Source: Psococerastis gibbosa
Lineage: Eukaryota; Arthropoda; Insecta; Psocodea; Psocidae
Assembly (NCBI GenBank): GCA_963971405.1
Contig: OZ020487.1
Location: forward strand, 29,435,371-29,499,370
DNA length: 64,000 bases
Reading direction: 5' to 3'
Under the pieces are notes generated by a model. That model worked only from the letters and a program-made list of their open reading frames with translations. It did not search any database and was not told the DNA's origin. Shown in pieces: positions 11,460 through 22,230 of this stretch. Every line of letters begins with the position of its first letter. Position 1 is the stretch's first letter. Position numbers and translations under genes: made by a program.

Positions 11460-11728
11460 CTCATTGTCACTTTGAAGTTCGTCAACATTGTCCTGCTCTA
11501 TAAGAACATACTGCTGACCCGTATTCAAATGTTTGCGGGGTCCGATAGAGTCGCTGTCGCCATCCAAGTCTTCGTCGTACTCCAATTTCCTTTTGTTATT
11601 GTTATTGTTGTTATTGAGTAAGGACTCGGCGGGGGAGCCTGCCTGAATTAAATGTCTTTGTCCGCCGGGGCTCGAAGTCACCAAGTCCTCAGCAGCACCA
11701 CTGTCACCGCCCATTTTAAGGGATATTC
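11460..11728 (-). CDS. coding exon 2 of a putative nuclear regulatory protein
   Basis: This is the internal exon (269 nt) following the exon at 12782-12947. The minus-strand acceptor is ...cacgtag before GAATATCC, and the donor is GAG followed by GTAAG (11459-11455). The preceding exon ends in phase 1, and its G plus GA completes a glycine codon (residue 56). The exon then gives 89 whole codons and exits in phase 0 at residue 145. It contains a G/S-rich part (61-92), seven asparagines (94-100), KRK (101-103), an acidic stretch D/E 105-115 and PRKH (119-122), together a bipartite-like nuclear localisation signal, then an acidic Q/D/E tail. The bias towards coding-type codons, the two consensus splice sites and the phase match support a real exon. 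I do not recognise the family. The following exons were not found. Confidence 0.65.
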
Positions 11729-12781
11729 CTACGTGCAATCAGGTATAGTAAATGTCAAGCCTTGCAGTCTGGGCATAAGAATGTAAGAAGAAGGTACCTT
11801 AATGGTCATAAAATAGATACGAGTATGAATAGTTTTTTTGGCAATTGAATCTTTAACTTATCATTACGGTTATTATCCTAACAGGTTATGTTAGGTTAGG
11901 CGTCTGTCAGGGATTAGACCTACATCTTAGCACAGACAACGAGTATAGTATTTTGTCTGTGATCCTAATATGTACCAAGACATATTTTGCGAATTTCGGA
12001 AAATTTCAATATTTATTTATGTATAGTATTTATTGACTTTATAAAATACAATATAAACTAATAAACCTGCCATCACAGCGAAGCTAGGGCCAAGACTATC
12101 TCTATCTCATGTATGTTAGCTCCTGATCCATTATTCGACAATTATATAAATCTAAGATTCATCTGAGGAAAGAGTTGTATAAAAACATATGTTGACTTTC
12201 TAACAGGGACAAACCCCTTATTTATGGCGGTGGAGGGCGCAAACCAGCCCCTCCCGCCATGAAATATACATAAGTCCTCCCTCCTCAGGAGCTGAGGTCA
12301 ATTATAAACTACAGTGTAGAATAAGTAAGTAAGTAGCTCGGTGAGGAGGGGGATCCAGGGGTCCCTCAATGAGGAAAATTAAAAAAAAAAATAGTAAGTA
12401 ATTGTAAGTCAACGTGAGGGAATATATATTTTTTGTAGGATATTAAGCCTGCTATATATCTTACATATACAATACATTGTATTCCAGCACTGCCCCCCAA
12501 GTTCTTATTCGGATACATTCTTTGAATAATTGTTTGTAAGCGATTAATCATATTTTAAAATAAAGAAAAAATAATCTTTACTTGAATAAAGAAATAAAAT
12601 AGCCATATTTATAGGGTTGAACTGCAGGGGGTTCCCAAAGCCTATTTTCCTGTGTGAGCTGAAACTAACCTTATATTATTAACTCCATGGACGACTGCTG
12701 GTTAAGTTATACCCCATTTAGCTATACTACTTCACGTTTTCGACCTCTCCGTCTTTATCTTTTGCCACCTGCAAGGCTTAC
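11729..12781 (-). other. intron between the two coding exons
   Basis: A 1053-nt GT-AG intron on the minus strand (GTAAGCC...CGTAG). It contains a GC-rich G-run element fragment at 12203-12365 and a SINE family T 3' end at 12490-12565. The two 'ttaggttagg' words at 11888-11899 are too short to suggest telomeric repeat. Confidence 0.55.
12203..12565 (-). mobile_element. G-run element fragment plus SINE family T 3' end
   Basis: 12203-12365 has a CAGGGACAAACCCC start and C- and G-rich blocks like those at 32.4 and 51.8 kb, including 'ggggtc...cctcaatgag'. 12490-12565 on the minus strand carries 'gattaatcgcttacaaacaa' and 'gaatgtatccga', the 3' end of the SINE family seen in full at 18444 and 44755. 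Boundaries are approximate. Confidence 0.5.
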
Positions 12782-12947
12782 CATTTACGGGACTGTCCTG
12801 CGACTGATGGGAGTTAATAATATCAATCATGGAGGCGTCACTGTCCGGACTGGGGCGGCACTCTTCCAGGGGGCTCATTCCCCCTCCGTTCTCACTTTCC
12901 AGTTTAGTTTTGAACCTGTCGATCAAATCGCCGCGCTCGCTGAACAT
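12782..12947 (-). CDS. first coding exon of the putative nuclear regulatory protein
   Basis: Starts at an ATG (12947-12945) in the context GAAAAATG and encodes 55 codons plus one nucleotide, ending ...AATG before GTAAGCC, a strong donor. Residues 4-19 are charged and may form a short amphipathic helix (ERGDLIDRFKTKLESE). Residues 24-55 are rich in Ser, Pro, Asp and Glu. There is no signal peptide or membrane segment. It joins in frame to 11460-11728. The SPLEE and SPDSD motifs look like kinase-target acidic clusters, which is an inference. The combination resembles disordered N-termini of transcription factors or chromatin proteins; no specific family is claimed. No in-frame upstream ATG or alternative start was seen. 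Confidence 0.65.
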
Positions 12948-14643
12948 TTTTCACCAATTTTCACTAATTTCACCATTACACTTGGATGGTTTGCTAAATA
13001 TATCGACATAATAATAATACATTATACAGATGCGATATTCAAAATTGTTGGCCCTAGAATATGCCGCCAGTTCTTTTAAAAATATCGAAAAAGTTTATGA
13101 TTTAACAATAACACGTTTTTAGGTCTTATTCCAAAATGTACAATATAGCACTCCATCAGTTACCACAACCGACAGTAACTCCCGAACTGACCCTCTGTAA
13201 ATATGACTGATCGTCCGGTTACGGGATTTGTGTACAGAACGAGCAAAATGGACGTTGTACACAGTCTGTTGTACACACACTGACTTGTAATAACTCGCAG
13301 GCCCGAACAGGCGAACTGCGAGAATTCATTATCTTGCTTGGTTGTGCATTGTTTGTGGTCTAATCTTATATACTATTATACATTTAAGCGAAATTAACAC
13401 AAAAACAAGCTGACGCTTAAAAATGGCTTAGGCTAGAGAGCTACGGTTGTCGATCCCCCTTTGCTATTCGGTATGTTGTGGTCAGCAAAATGTCCGACAG
13501 CCGCGCTCCTTCCCTACCAGAAACTGATAAATTCTTCGTTTTATGTTGGACCTCTAAGCCAGGTTGGCCGATTCATAGTCCTGAGTTTAATGCCGACTAG
13601 GTTCCACCGGTCAGTACCAGCATAACTGGTCCAGCTACTATAGGTTAGTTAATGACCAATTAATCTAATTGTTAATAGATTTACTTTTAATTATTCTTTT
13701 AATTTAAGAGACTAAGCAATTAAACGGACTGCCGTGGCTAAAAATAAAATTTAATTCTGTAGGTACTAAAAATAATGCGTAAAAATATAATAATTACAGC
13801 TTTCCCTGTAGGCCAACCTGGCCAAGCCACTTGTAATAACCAAATTTGACCTAAATTAAATGTATGGTTAAGTCTGATTTATTGAAAGGGACTCTCCTGA
13901 GGGCTGTATGGGAAAATAATTGAAGGGCGTATATTCACTGTAATCCGTTCCCTCATATTCCCTTTATCGTCAACAATGTATTTTTTGTAATGTAGGCTAC
14001 TAATACCTCATATAAGTTTAACTACAAATCAGGCTCGCTATGGAATAAATCGTATGGAAGGATTGCACCATGTAATTGCCGCAAATTATAATAGAATACA
14101 TGAAAGTGGGCGTTAATAATAATAATAATAATAATGAACACGGTGGGGGGTGGATTATTACAAGTAGATTCCAGTTCCTAGTGAAAGGAACATTCCTTAA
14201 ATGCATCCAGAATTATATTGTATATACTGTGTAATAGTCAATAAATGCGGTCAGATGCAATTCTAAACAATCAGTGAAATTCATATCAACAGAAATTCCC
14301 TATTTGCCTAGCTTCAGGGGATCATTAGCACAGAAAATTATACCCTTGAATTGTTATATAATAGGGATGATTATGCTTCGCCTTACAGCGGTAAAATCGC
14401 ATTAAATATAGGCCAAATAGCGTTGTTACGAAATCATACATTATTATGCGTTTGTTCATTATGAAAATATACGGTATTGAGTGAAATTGTATCTACCTCA
14501 CTACCTGTGCTGGGGTACTACTTGGTACCTGTGCATCCAGGCCCGGCCGAAATTGCTGGTTGACGTAGGCATTGAAAATAGCATAAAGCGCTTTCTATTG
14601 TGGATGCATTGCATTGTATTCTAGAAGGAGACTACGGGTAGAA
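12948..14643. other. presumed 5' flank of the gene; no repeat identified
   Basis: Lies upstream of the minus-strand start codon. It holds moderately CpG-containing sequence at 13160-13320 and 13430-13520, and an (ATA)n stretch near 14115-14135. A promoter probably lies here or further right, but no convincing TATA box or initiator can be singled out. Confidence 0.35.
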
Positions 14644-14655
14644 TTTTCTGGTATA

Positions 14656-14923
14656 GTAGTAGTAGTAGTGTTCGTCGGGTTAATAACGACTTAGGCCTCA
14701 AATTTGGGCCCATAGAGCGACCCCGACTGGACTGTCCTACGCCAGCCCATAGGACAGTGGACCTCCTGATTATAGTGGATTCCGAACCACTTGGGAAACA
14801 CAGTGAAGTCACACGAGTCCTACCATGTTTCCCTACCGGCACTGTTCACACGACCAAGTTATCTGCAGCTTTGAACCTGCTCTGGTCCGCTGGATTCAAC
14901 TTTTACGGCGGCCGGTTCCATTT
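14656..14923 (-). mobile_element. retroposed repeat family F with (CTA)n tail, copy 1
   Basis: Flanked by perfect 12-bp direct repeats ttttctggtata (14644-14655 and 14924-14935). On the minus strand it ends in a (CTA)n tail, so it looks like a target-primed retroinsertion. The body shares 'tggattccgaaccac', 'gaccaagttatctgca' and 'tctggtccgctggattcaac' (plus-strand words) with 42964-43133. No pol III boxes or recognised protein are present. Confidence 0.75.
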
Positions 14924-14935
14924 TTTTCTGGTATA

Positions 14936-15469
14936 ACTGTGAGTCAGTGAGGCAAGCATTTTGTCAGTTGCGAAAAACTTAGCAGAACTAAAACATTTGC
15001 TATTCAGCAGGCCTACTGTGCCGTTTAGTATTAACTTATTCCTAGGGTTAAAAATGTAAACGAACCAATTTTGAATAGCACTATACATTGTAAAATATCT
15101 TGTTTACATTTTTAATCCCAGGTTAAGATTAAAAATAATCGCCATAGTAGGGGAGTGGAAAATTACCGTACAAGTATAGTAGTAGTTGTTAAACGGCCAT
15201 ACACATTGCAGAGCCACGAGCCGGTTTTTTTTTAGCATGAGACAACGGTGCCCCCTTCCCGATGAGGCCTACAGTAAGTTCATAAGTTCCGTAAAAAAAT
15301 GTTATTCTTCCCCGTTAGCACCAGGGCAAAAGCTCGGCTGACCACAGCATGTTCTGCCTATAGCTTTTATAACATTCCCGTCTCAGCCGACAGCTTCGCT
15401 CAAGTCCATTCCCGATTGCTAAAGTCTACCCCAACTAATCCTTGAAAAGGCAACCAATGTACTTGTTTG
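14936..15469. other. no recognisable feature
   Basis: AT-rich then mixed sequence. A plus-strand T run and pyrimidine-rich words around 15224-15260 do not resolve into any feature. Confidence 0.35.
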
Positions 15470-15905
15470 GGTGCTCATCAGCGGCAGCCGTCACCCTCAT
15501 GAAAGACATGATTCTTGTAACGTCTTAGAGAAAGCGGCGGCTGCATATAAAGGAGAACTGCCTCCTCCACCGCGAGGTGGCACTTGTCTCCGATTAATAT
15601 TCAAGACACATACAAAATGATCGTGTCATATCACTATTAATAAGCCAATAGAGGGAATGTGGGCCGTGCACGGTCTGTGGGCGGCCTGCCGCACATCTGT
15701 AACTTTTAGCACTTTTTTCTGAATTTGGTATGCTACTGTACCTAACAAAGTTTAGGCGTATAAGTTGCATTATGTGTATTGCAGTTCGCGGTAATAAGGG
15801 AAAAATGCAGCCTGCTGTTGCAGCGAAAGGGCGAGCCGCGTCGAAAGTGAAACGCGATGCCTTGTATAAAAAATGTGCACTTTTATAGGGTTTGCTGTTC
15901 ACCTT
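15470..15905. promoter_or_regulatory. candidate regulatory stretch, CpG-containing with TATA-like and homeobox-like sites
   Basis: Non-repetitive sequence, more GC-rich than its flanks. It contains a plus-strand TATA-like GCATATAAAGG (15544-15554), several TTAAT/ATTAAT cores (15593-15640), 'ctattaataagccaatag' and 'cggtaataaggg'. Clusters of such cores can mark developmental enhancers, but they are also common by chance in AT-rich DNA. No reading frame supports a gene. Confidence 0.2.
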
Positions 15906-16655
15906 TTATATTATTTTCGGGTAATTTAGATGTTGACAGAGGTGAGGTCGTTGAACTGGCGCTTACCTATTGTACTAGCCTGTTTCTATTTCTATTGTAG
16001 CCAGAGGTTGTGCCTTGTCTTAGCTCAGGTACCCGGGACAGCCACCGAACTAAGCCCCTAACTAACTATTTTCACGTCGTTTTTATATTTACATTTTTGC
16101 ACGTACAGTATTTTTCTGTTTATCTCAGGTATTTTCTGTTCATTGTCCACTGTCCTCCTGAAGTCCTATCTTCTCTCCTTGTCTCCTAATATGTAGGTTC
16201 CCACATGAGTATAGTTAGTAGGATGTATTATACGGTATGAATGAAAACTTAATATAAGTAAATACAATTCAAATTTATTTTTATAGCGATTTCCAAATTG
16301 GTTGTTCGTATATTGTAAATGTCGGAAGTGTATGTCAGATTCCTATTAATAGGTGGTGGCATTTTGAAAGAGTGAAAGTATGAAGTAGTATGTACAGTAG
16401 GAAATGGCAAGCAATATGATAAGTATATGTACGTGCATATGCATCTGGGACCTAAATTGGATTTTATTTTATAAAAAAATCTAGTTTCTAACAATTAATA
16501 CCGATAACTTTCAATGCTTTCCCCGCTTTTACACATTTTGGAGGAGGAGGGGGGGTCCCCATTCTCCTTGTTTCTCCTTGTCTTCGCCTTCTGTATTCCT
16601 TGTCATAGCTTCTAATTTCCATTACACTGACTTGGCTTTGTCTGAGGCATGGCCG
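15906..16655. other. no recognisable gene
   Basis: AT-rich DNA with pyrimidine-rich 'tctccttgtctcc' words at 16175 and 16565. No supported feature. Confidence 0.35.
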
Positions 16656-16840
16656 TAGCCAGTAGCCACGTGGGGAAGGTTCACCAAGCCGCAGACCCCG
16701 CCCCCCCCCCCCAAATGAAAAATTGACATCTTCATCTATAAGTTTTAAACTTTACTGCTGTTGAAATGCGTAAAACGCCAACATTTTCCGCCTATATTTT
16801 CAAATAGTTTCCCAAGGGGAACCCCTGGGCCCACTATTTG
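16656..16840 (+). mobile_element. hAT-element fragment with C run and one internal unit
   Basis: Starts with a CATGGCCGTAGCCAG terminus (as in 9665), then a C run (16699-16712) and one 'gaaatgcgtaaaacgccaac' unit like those of the 33-kb array. The opposite terminus is not recognisable. Confidence 0.5.
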
Positions 16841-17104
16841 CAATAATATGAATAAGTCTTCCTGAGTATGCGTTGTAATGTCATTTCCAATATTCTGAAA
16901 AAGGGTAGCCAAGATTATTTAGACGATTCGAATTATTCGATGACGGTTCCATTTGATTGCTTGCCCGAGAAAATGCTTAAGTCTCGCTAGTCCTGAAGTC
17001 CTCCACACTAAAATAGGCCTGTCTGAATTTTTTAAATGTAGGCCTACTGTACTTGTAGTGAATTTTCCCCAAAGCTTAAGATCTTATTGATAGTTTCGGA
17101 TGTT

Positions 17105-17520
17105 ATTGTTATTTGTTCCGTATGAATTTTTTTATACTGGCTGCAAGGGATAATGGACAAGCTGAGAGAAGCTTACTATTTTTCTTCTTCTTCTGGCTCT
17201 GCAGCCCTTGGGGGGTTTTTGCCTGCACATAAACCTCCAATCATCTCAGTTTTGTAGGACTCTCCACCTTCTACGAACGCCCAACTCGGAGAGTTCGGAC
17301 TTCGGTTTCTAGTTCGTCCCTCCAGCGGTTTCGCGGGCGTGTTCTACCCATCATGCTTGCTTTGTATATTTTGTTCGGCATGCGGTACTCTTGCCATTCT
17401 TACAATCTTACCACGTGTTCCAGCCATCTTAGACGCTGTGTATTTACAAAACGTGCTGTTTTCAACATTGTATTAATAGCACAAGCTTACTATTAACACA
17501 ATGTAACAGGCGTGAGCTTG
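17105..17520 (+). repeat. repeat family R1, copy 2, split by a LINE insertion
   Basis: 17105-17180 carries 'ttccgtatgaattttt', 'actggctgcaagggataatgg' minus its last base, and 'acaagctgaga'. 17483-17520 resumes with 'aagcttactattaacacaatg' minus its last base, then 'taacaggcg'. Copies at 38185 and 61745 show the continuous form, so the 302-bp middle is a later insertion. Confidence 0.75.
17181..17482 (-). mobile_element. 5'-truncated LINE 3' end (family B), copy 1, with 12-bp target duplication
   Basis: Perfect direct repeats aagcttactatt at 17169-17180 and 17483-17494. On the minus strand it encodes a broken version of the protein end found at 59117-59427 (M-P-N-K-I-Y-K-A-S-M-M-G-R, then R-N-R-W-R-D-E-L), and then a (GAA)n-type tail adjoining the left duplication. 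It is a dead copy. Confidence 0.85.
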
Positions 17521-18330
17521 GCTTAACCAATTTCGAAATAAAACTCAGGTTTGGATCGTGATTGCATATTTCTAAATCTGCCGGACTTTCATTTAAGCTC
17601 TTCATGAAAGACTTGTTCCATCGGAGCTTGATTGTAATTCGATAAGGGGCTGAATATAATGCACTTTTTGTTAGAACAGCTTTACTTTGCTTTCAAAATG
17701 TTGCCCAACTCGACAAACCTCCCTTTTATTAGCGAATGTATATTAGCCGCATCAGACGTAATAATTCATTACTCTTTAGGCAGGAAATTTTAAACAGACA
17801 AGTGGCTACTTCTGTACATGAAAATTAAATGGACTATGGGGCATCCGCCTCTCTTCGCATTGCCTCTTTGGGGACCATTATAATTGATAGCACAGCTCAC
17901 AGCTCACAGCTTCGCAATTAGCCATTTTGGACGATTTTTTTTACAAATTTGGGACTCAGTTCGAACCCCGTCCAACCGGGTGGTAGCCGGTAGGTGATCA
18001 TATATACGTGCTACTAGCACTGGACTAATAGGGTGAGTCACACTCTACAGCTGTTTACTCAAATTACTCAAATGTTTTGCCAGGTCGCTAGAGACTCTAG
18101 ATTCCACAGGGATCTGAGATTTAAGAGCTAAACATAATATAAACTTGTTGTTTTGTATCTTAATAATGGAACTTGGCTCGTGCGCACGTTATTAGGGCAA
18201 TGTTCCCCTTTTAAGAGTCGTCTGTTAGACTTTTCGTAAAAAGACACTTCACCCTTTGTAAATCCACAAGCAGCAAGCTTAAATGTTAAGTTTTTGCCTT
18301 TCGAAAAATTGCTTTGAATATATAAATGGG
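17521..18330. other. no gene; possible eroded tRNA-like unit near 17945-18050
   Basis: The minus strand at 17945-17957 reads GGGTTCGAACTGA, a B-box-like word, and 'agtccagtgctagtagcac' lies 60-80 bp upstream on that strand. The A box is poor, so a SINE head is possible but unproven. The remainder is AT-rich. Confidence 0.25.
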
Positions 18331-18338
18331 GTCTCAGT

Positions 18339-18790
18339 CAGGCGCGGATCTAGAATGAGACCAAGGAGGGGGCTAAGGATATATACGATTTTTTTTTTTA
18401 AATAAGGCTGGAATATTGGGGTTTTACGCATTTTTGGAGCAATAATATCGACTTCGATGGCCAGGTGGTAACGTGCTTGCACTTGTGCGATTCGTTACAC
18501 GCCATGCAATCGGAGACGTGTCGTACTCATCACGGGTAATAACCTACAGAGGCGACTGAAAAAGTCAATCGGATACATTCATTAAATTGTTTGTATGCAA
18601 TTTATCTTTAAAAAAAAAAATAAGGGTTCTATATTATAGTTAATTAATACAATCTAGCACAAGGGGGGCCCGGGGGTCCCCCCCCCCGGGAGAAACTTTG
18701 TGAAAAATAAGACTGAAATAGTGGGGTTTTACGCATTTTGAGGAACCTAATGGACTATAGCCCCCCCCCCCCCCCGCAGATCCGCGCCTG
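18339..18790. mobile_element. hAT-type non-autonomous element, family G4, 8-bp perfect TSD
   Basis: Termini CAGGCGCGGATCT at both ends in inverted orientation, flanked by perfect octamers gtctcagt (18331-18338 and 18791-18798). Inside are two reverse copies of the 'ggggttttacgcattttg' unit, C/G runs on both sides, and a SINE family T insertion at 18444-18622. There is no transposase frame. Confidence 0.9.
18444..18622 (+). mobile_element. tRNA-derived SINE family T, nested in a hAT element
   Basis: The head 'gacttcgatggccaggtggt' contains the A-box-like TGGCCAGGTGG, and 'gcgattcgttacac' is a degenerate B box. The body 'cgccatgcaatcggagacg' and 'ggatacattcattaaattg' leads to the 3' end 'tttgtatgcaattta' and an A run. 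Relatives are at 44755-44935, 48584-48700 and 12490-12565(-). Confidence 0.7.
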
Positions 18791-18798
18791 GTCTCAGT

Positions 18799-19690
18799 CA
18801 TCATTGCCTTGGTTGCCGGGACAGACGGACGGACGGAATTAGTGAATCAATCAGTGTAGAGATCCGTTCAGTCTGTCGTTCAGTCATTCTGCTTAAGCTT
18901 AAACTTGCCGTTGTAGTAGCATGATCTATATACGATATATAATAAAAAAATGTAATGTATAGTAATAAGTAATAACTAATAAAACCTAATTGTGAAATCA
19001 AAAAGTGATATTTGACGATTAAAAATATTAAAAATTAATATGGTATTGGCGGCATATTCAAGGTGAATATTACTTCATATCGACAAACCTTCAATAAATC
19101 ACTCAAAATAGACCTATCTACAATAATATCCACAAATCACAAACACTGACAAAAATTAGCAAAATTAAAACATCAAACCTCTCTCACTTATCAGTCGCGC
19201 ACACCGCCTTAACAGTCCACTGAAACTGATAATAAATACACTGGCAATCTGATTCAAAACTATGACAACAACTGGAGGGTATGTTTTTTCAGGGATTGAG
19301 CTGGTGGATAGCCTCGAGCATTCTTTGGCCCAAGGAATACTGGGGTCTCGCTATAGCTCCAGGTATGGGTCCTGATTTAGGCCTAAACCTGCTTCAGATG
19401 GGACTATGACGAGGTGGTAATCCAGTACCTGAGGAAACTGCGCCGCCTTTAGCGGTAAGCTAAGCATCGATGCGTTTGGTAACTCAAGCTCGGGTGTGTG
19501 ATGAGGCTAGCGATGCCAATTGCTCATGATATTATTGAACCTGAGTACCTGTATGATGTTTGGTAAATTTGGTAATGGGATTTCAATACTCACGATCTCT
19601 GGAAATTGTCTATAGCGAGACTGGTGTGTTGGTGTGCACCATGATTTTTTAGGTTTTATGCAGAGTTTTCAAAAGTCATTGTTTTTTTTT
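18799..19690. other. no recognisable gene
   Basis: AT-rich sequence, then a mixed region at 19280-19640. This holds 'actggggtctcgctatag' and, in inverse, 'ctatagcgagactgg' about 300 bp apart, perhaps an eroded foldback. No coding support. Confidence 0.35.
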
Positions 19691-19701
19691 TATGCTGCCA
19701 T

Positions 19702-19768
19702 TTATTGGGCTCGGCACAGTTGGTAGAGTACCGGATCATGTACCAGAACGCCGGGGTTCGAAACTCGA
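19702..19768 (+). repeat. tRNA-like unit (SINE head or tRNA relic)
   Basis: 'agttggtagagtaccgg' (A-box region) is followed about 30 nt later by 'gggttcgaaactcg' (B-box region), as in a tRNA. The acceptor stem does not pair well and no 3' CCA-type end is visible. A similar unit lies on the minus strand at 46055-46150. Confidence 0.45.
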
Positions 19769-19879
19769 CACAAATAAATACAAATTTTTTTCGACTGGGT
19801 CCACCTAACGCTATGGGTTTATTATGTTCACTCAGGACCGTTACTGAACGCCTCGGGCGAAAGAGCTAAGTACACCCCC

Positions 19880-20330
19880 CCCATGCATTAGTATTTTGAT
19901 TTTATTTTGGGAGGCCAAAAAATTTGGAGGCATGGCCGTATGCAGGGTAAGTTCACAGAGGTGGGTCTCCCCACCCTAAATACTTAATTAATACATAATT
20001 TTAGTTTTCTATGCTGTCTAAGCTGAAAGTGGCAGAGGAAATGGGGATGGGTGGCTCCCCCCCCCCCTAGAAAATTTTGAAGGTGTAAGTGTAAAATACA
20101 CATATTTTTTAGCATTGTTAACTTATATATTACAACATCACAGAATACCTATTAGAACGCCAATTTACAGTATTTATGGAATATGCAATATTTTTTACTG
20201 CAACGCTTGCCGGGCCCCTTCCTCTTCGCCAGCCGGGAAAAAAATGGAACACCTAGGTTCCAGGCATTAGATAGGACAGTGGTAAGGAAGAAGAATTTCA
20301 GGAAATGGAACCAGTCCTGAGGCCTTATAT
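19880..20330. mobile_element. eroded G-run element(s)
   Basis: Two C-run blocks (19877 and 20057-20069), with a 'catggccgtatgcaggg' word at 19931 resembling a hAT terminus. The second terminus cannot be placed. A (TA)n run follows at 20327-20339. Confidence 0.35.
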
Positions 20331-20339
20331 ATATATATT

Positions 20340-21244
20340 ATTTATATTTACTTGTCTGTAACGAGAGCGGCAATGGAGGGACTGCCAGAGTTACTCCGAC
20401 TAGAAGAAATGTTCCTCTACAATAATATATTAAATATAATAGGTATATGTATGTAGATGACCTCCCGCACTGACTCCAATTGGCTGCAGTTTTGGACCTC
20501 CATAGAGCGGACATTCTCAGTGTCCGTTATTTTATACAAATATACAAGTTCAAAACTTGTGGCCGATTGGTGTGATGCCCACATAATGTAGAGAGAGGAC
20601 CATATTTCTTTTTTCCATGACATCCGATTTATCGGCATTTCCTCAGGAATTTGAGTTTTTTGTTTTCCCCTCCGCTTATCTCTTAAATTACTGCTATAAA
20701 GGCAGGAAACCATGGCCTATAAAACATGCAGTCTGCACTCTAGGACCGAAGTGTTTAATAGGACTAGGACTAGGAGCCAGGAGGGCAGAGCAGGTGCCAG
20801 AGAGCATATACCTGTGGTCCACAGATCACTTCAGTTTCAATACCAAATGGACAAGATACCTATGTATGTAATCGTATACCTCAAAAGCTAAACATACGGA
20901 CGAGTCCAGAAACATAAGACCGGGCAGGTACGCCTCCGCTTAAGTGCTCAAGTTTTCATCTAGCAATAACATAAGATTGAATGACCCTGCTATTAGTTTT
21001 ATATGGGCGTGACCCTGTTTCTTAGAATATTTGAATTTACTATACGAGTTATAACGGACTTGCAATATATATTTATATTCATTTTCGAAACGTTGGGCCT
21101 TCGGAATGTCAAACCCGGTCATTTCCAAAATTGTCGCGAAAGAATTTGAGAAAAAAGTGGAAGGGGAGGAATTGGAAGCGTCTTTTTAGGAAGTGTTTCG
21201 GAGTCAGGTCACGTTCCGACAGGTCGCAAGTTTTGTTGTTGGTT
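20340..21244. other. no recognisable gene
   Basis: Mixed sequence; 20510-20600 shares diverged words with 22570-22640 ('gtccgttat', 'ccgattggtg', 'gcataatg'), suggesting an old repeat. Open frames on both strands have no recognised motif. Confidence 0.35.
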
Positions 21245-21252
21245 ATCAGGCC

Positions 21253-21413
21253 CAGGGACGGATCCAGCCATTTTTTTTGGGGGGGGGGGGTAGTTGTGGG
21301 TCAAAATAGGAAAAACATGTGTAGGATCGATTAAATTAGAGCGTAATAAATTAATTTATAATAGATTTACCATTTTTTTAAGGGGGGGGGGGTTACCCCT
21401 GTATCCGACTTTG
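21253..21413. mobile_element. hAT-type MITE, family G2, copy 2, perfect 8-bp TSD
   Basis: Starts CAGGGACGGATCCAGCC and ends ...GTATCCGACTTTG. Perfect octamers atcaggcc flank it at 21245-21252 and 21414-21421. It has G runs just inside each end and an AT-rich core of about 100 bp. This is the cleanest copy of the family also seen at 8370 and 43771. Confidence 0.9.
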
Positions 21414-21529
21414 ATCAGGCCATCCCTGATTTTGGCATGGTCCTGCTGCTGGAGCCCTCATAGCAATATACTTTAAAAAGTCTGATAAGCAATGATTTTT
21501 TGTTGAAAACAGCTGTGTTGAATCCAGAA

Positions 21530-22230
21530 GGGGTGGGGGGGGGGGGGGGAAAGCGAATGATTATGAAATTTGCCCTAAGCCTCCCGGGCATTCGAAATCA
21601 GGGCAATATTTGATATTGATATACAGGCACGAAAATTAATAAACGTTTATGTATGATTATTTTTTTTATAATGTAGTTTACTGTCTTTTTGGAACAAACG
21701 TACCGAGGAAGAGTCCGTGGGAAGGGGGGCGCCCCCGGTCCCCCGGAGGATAATTTTGAAATATTGGCACGGTATCCTTGGGCGTTCGCAGCTTTTAAAT
21801 CAGTGGCATATCCTTGTGTCACCCTCCCCCCATTTTGACACCCTTGCGCAAGGCCGCCCCGAGGGTGTGAGAGGCCTGAAGGGGGATCCTATAGATTTCC
21901 CCCAGGGGAAATTTTTTGAAAAATTAGTCCTGAAATAGTCCTGTTTAACGCGTTTTGATATCAGTAGCGTTTAATGGATTTTACAGACGAAGTATACAAC
22001 ATCATGCAAACAAAGGGCAATAGACATGAAATAGTGGGGTTACACTCATTTTGAACTCTCAATGCAAATGAGGTGGTGTTATGATTAACTATCAATCAAA
22101 TTCAGTAATTTCCATGATGCAGGGAACATGCAGCGAGTCGGAGACCGAAACTTATGAGGATGTTGAAAACAGCTTTTTGCGTCCTTTAGGGGGGGGGGGG
22201 GGCGCTCAACCTTTATAAGCGAAGAAGAAG
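21530..22230. mobile_element. degenerate G-run / unit-bearing hAT fragments
   Basis: A G run at 21534-21549, C/G-rich words at 21724-21745, then reverse units 'cctgaaatagtcctgttta' and 'gaaatagtggggttacac' at 21930 and 22028 separated by 'ttttacagacgaagtata'. Another G run is at 22189-22202. Individual element ends could not be placed. Confidence 0.45.

Noticed and set aside
11885-11900. TTAGG-type words suggesting insect telomeric repeat
   Set aside because: Only about two units, embedded in ordinary intron sequence.
15544-15640. TATA-driven plus-strand promoter
   Set aside because: The TATA-like word is isolated; the first downstream ATG gives only a very short frame, so it was kept only as part of a low-confidence regulatory stretch.
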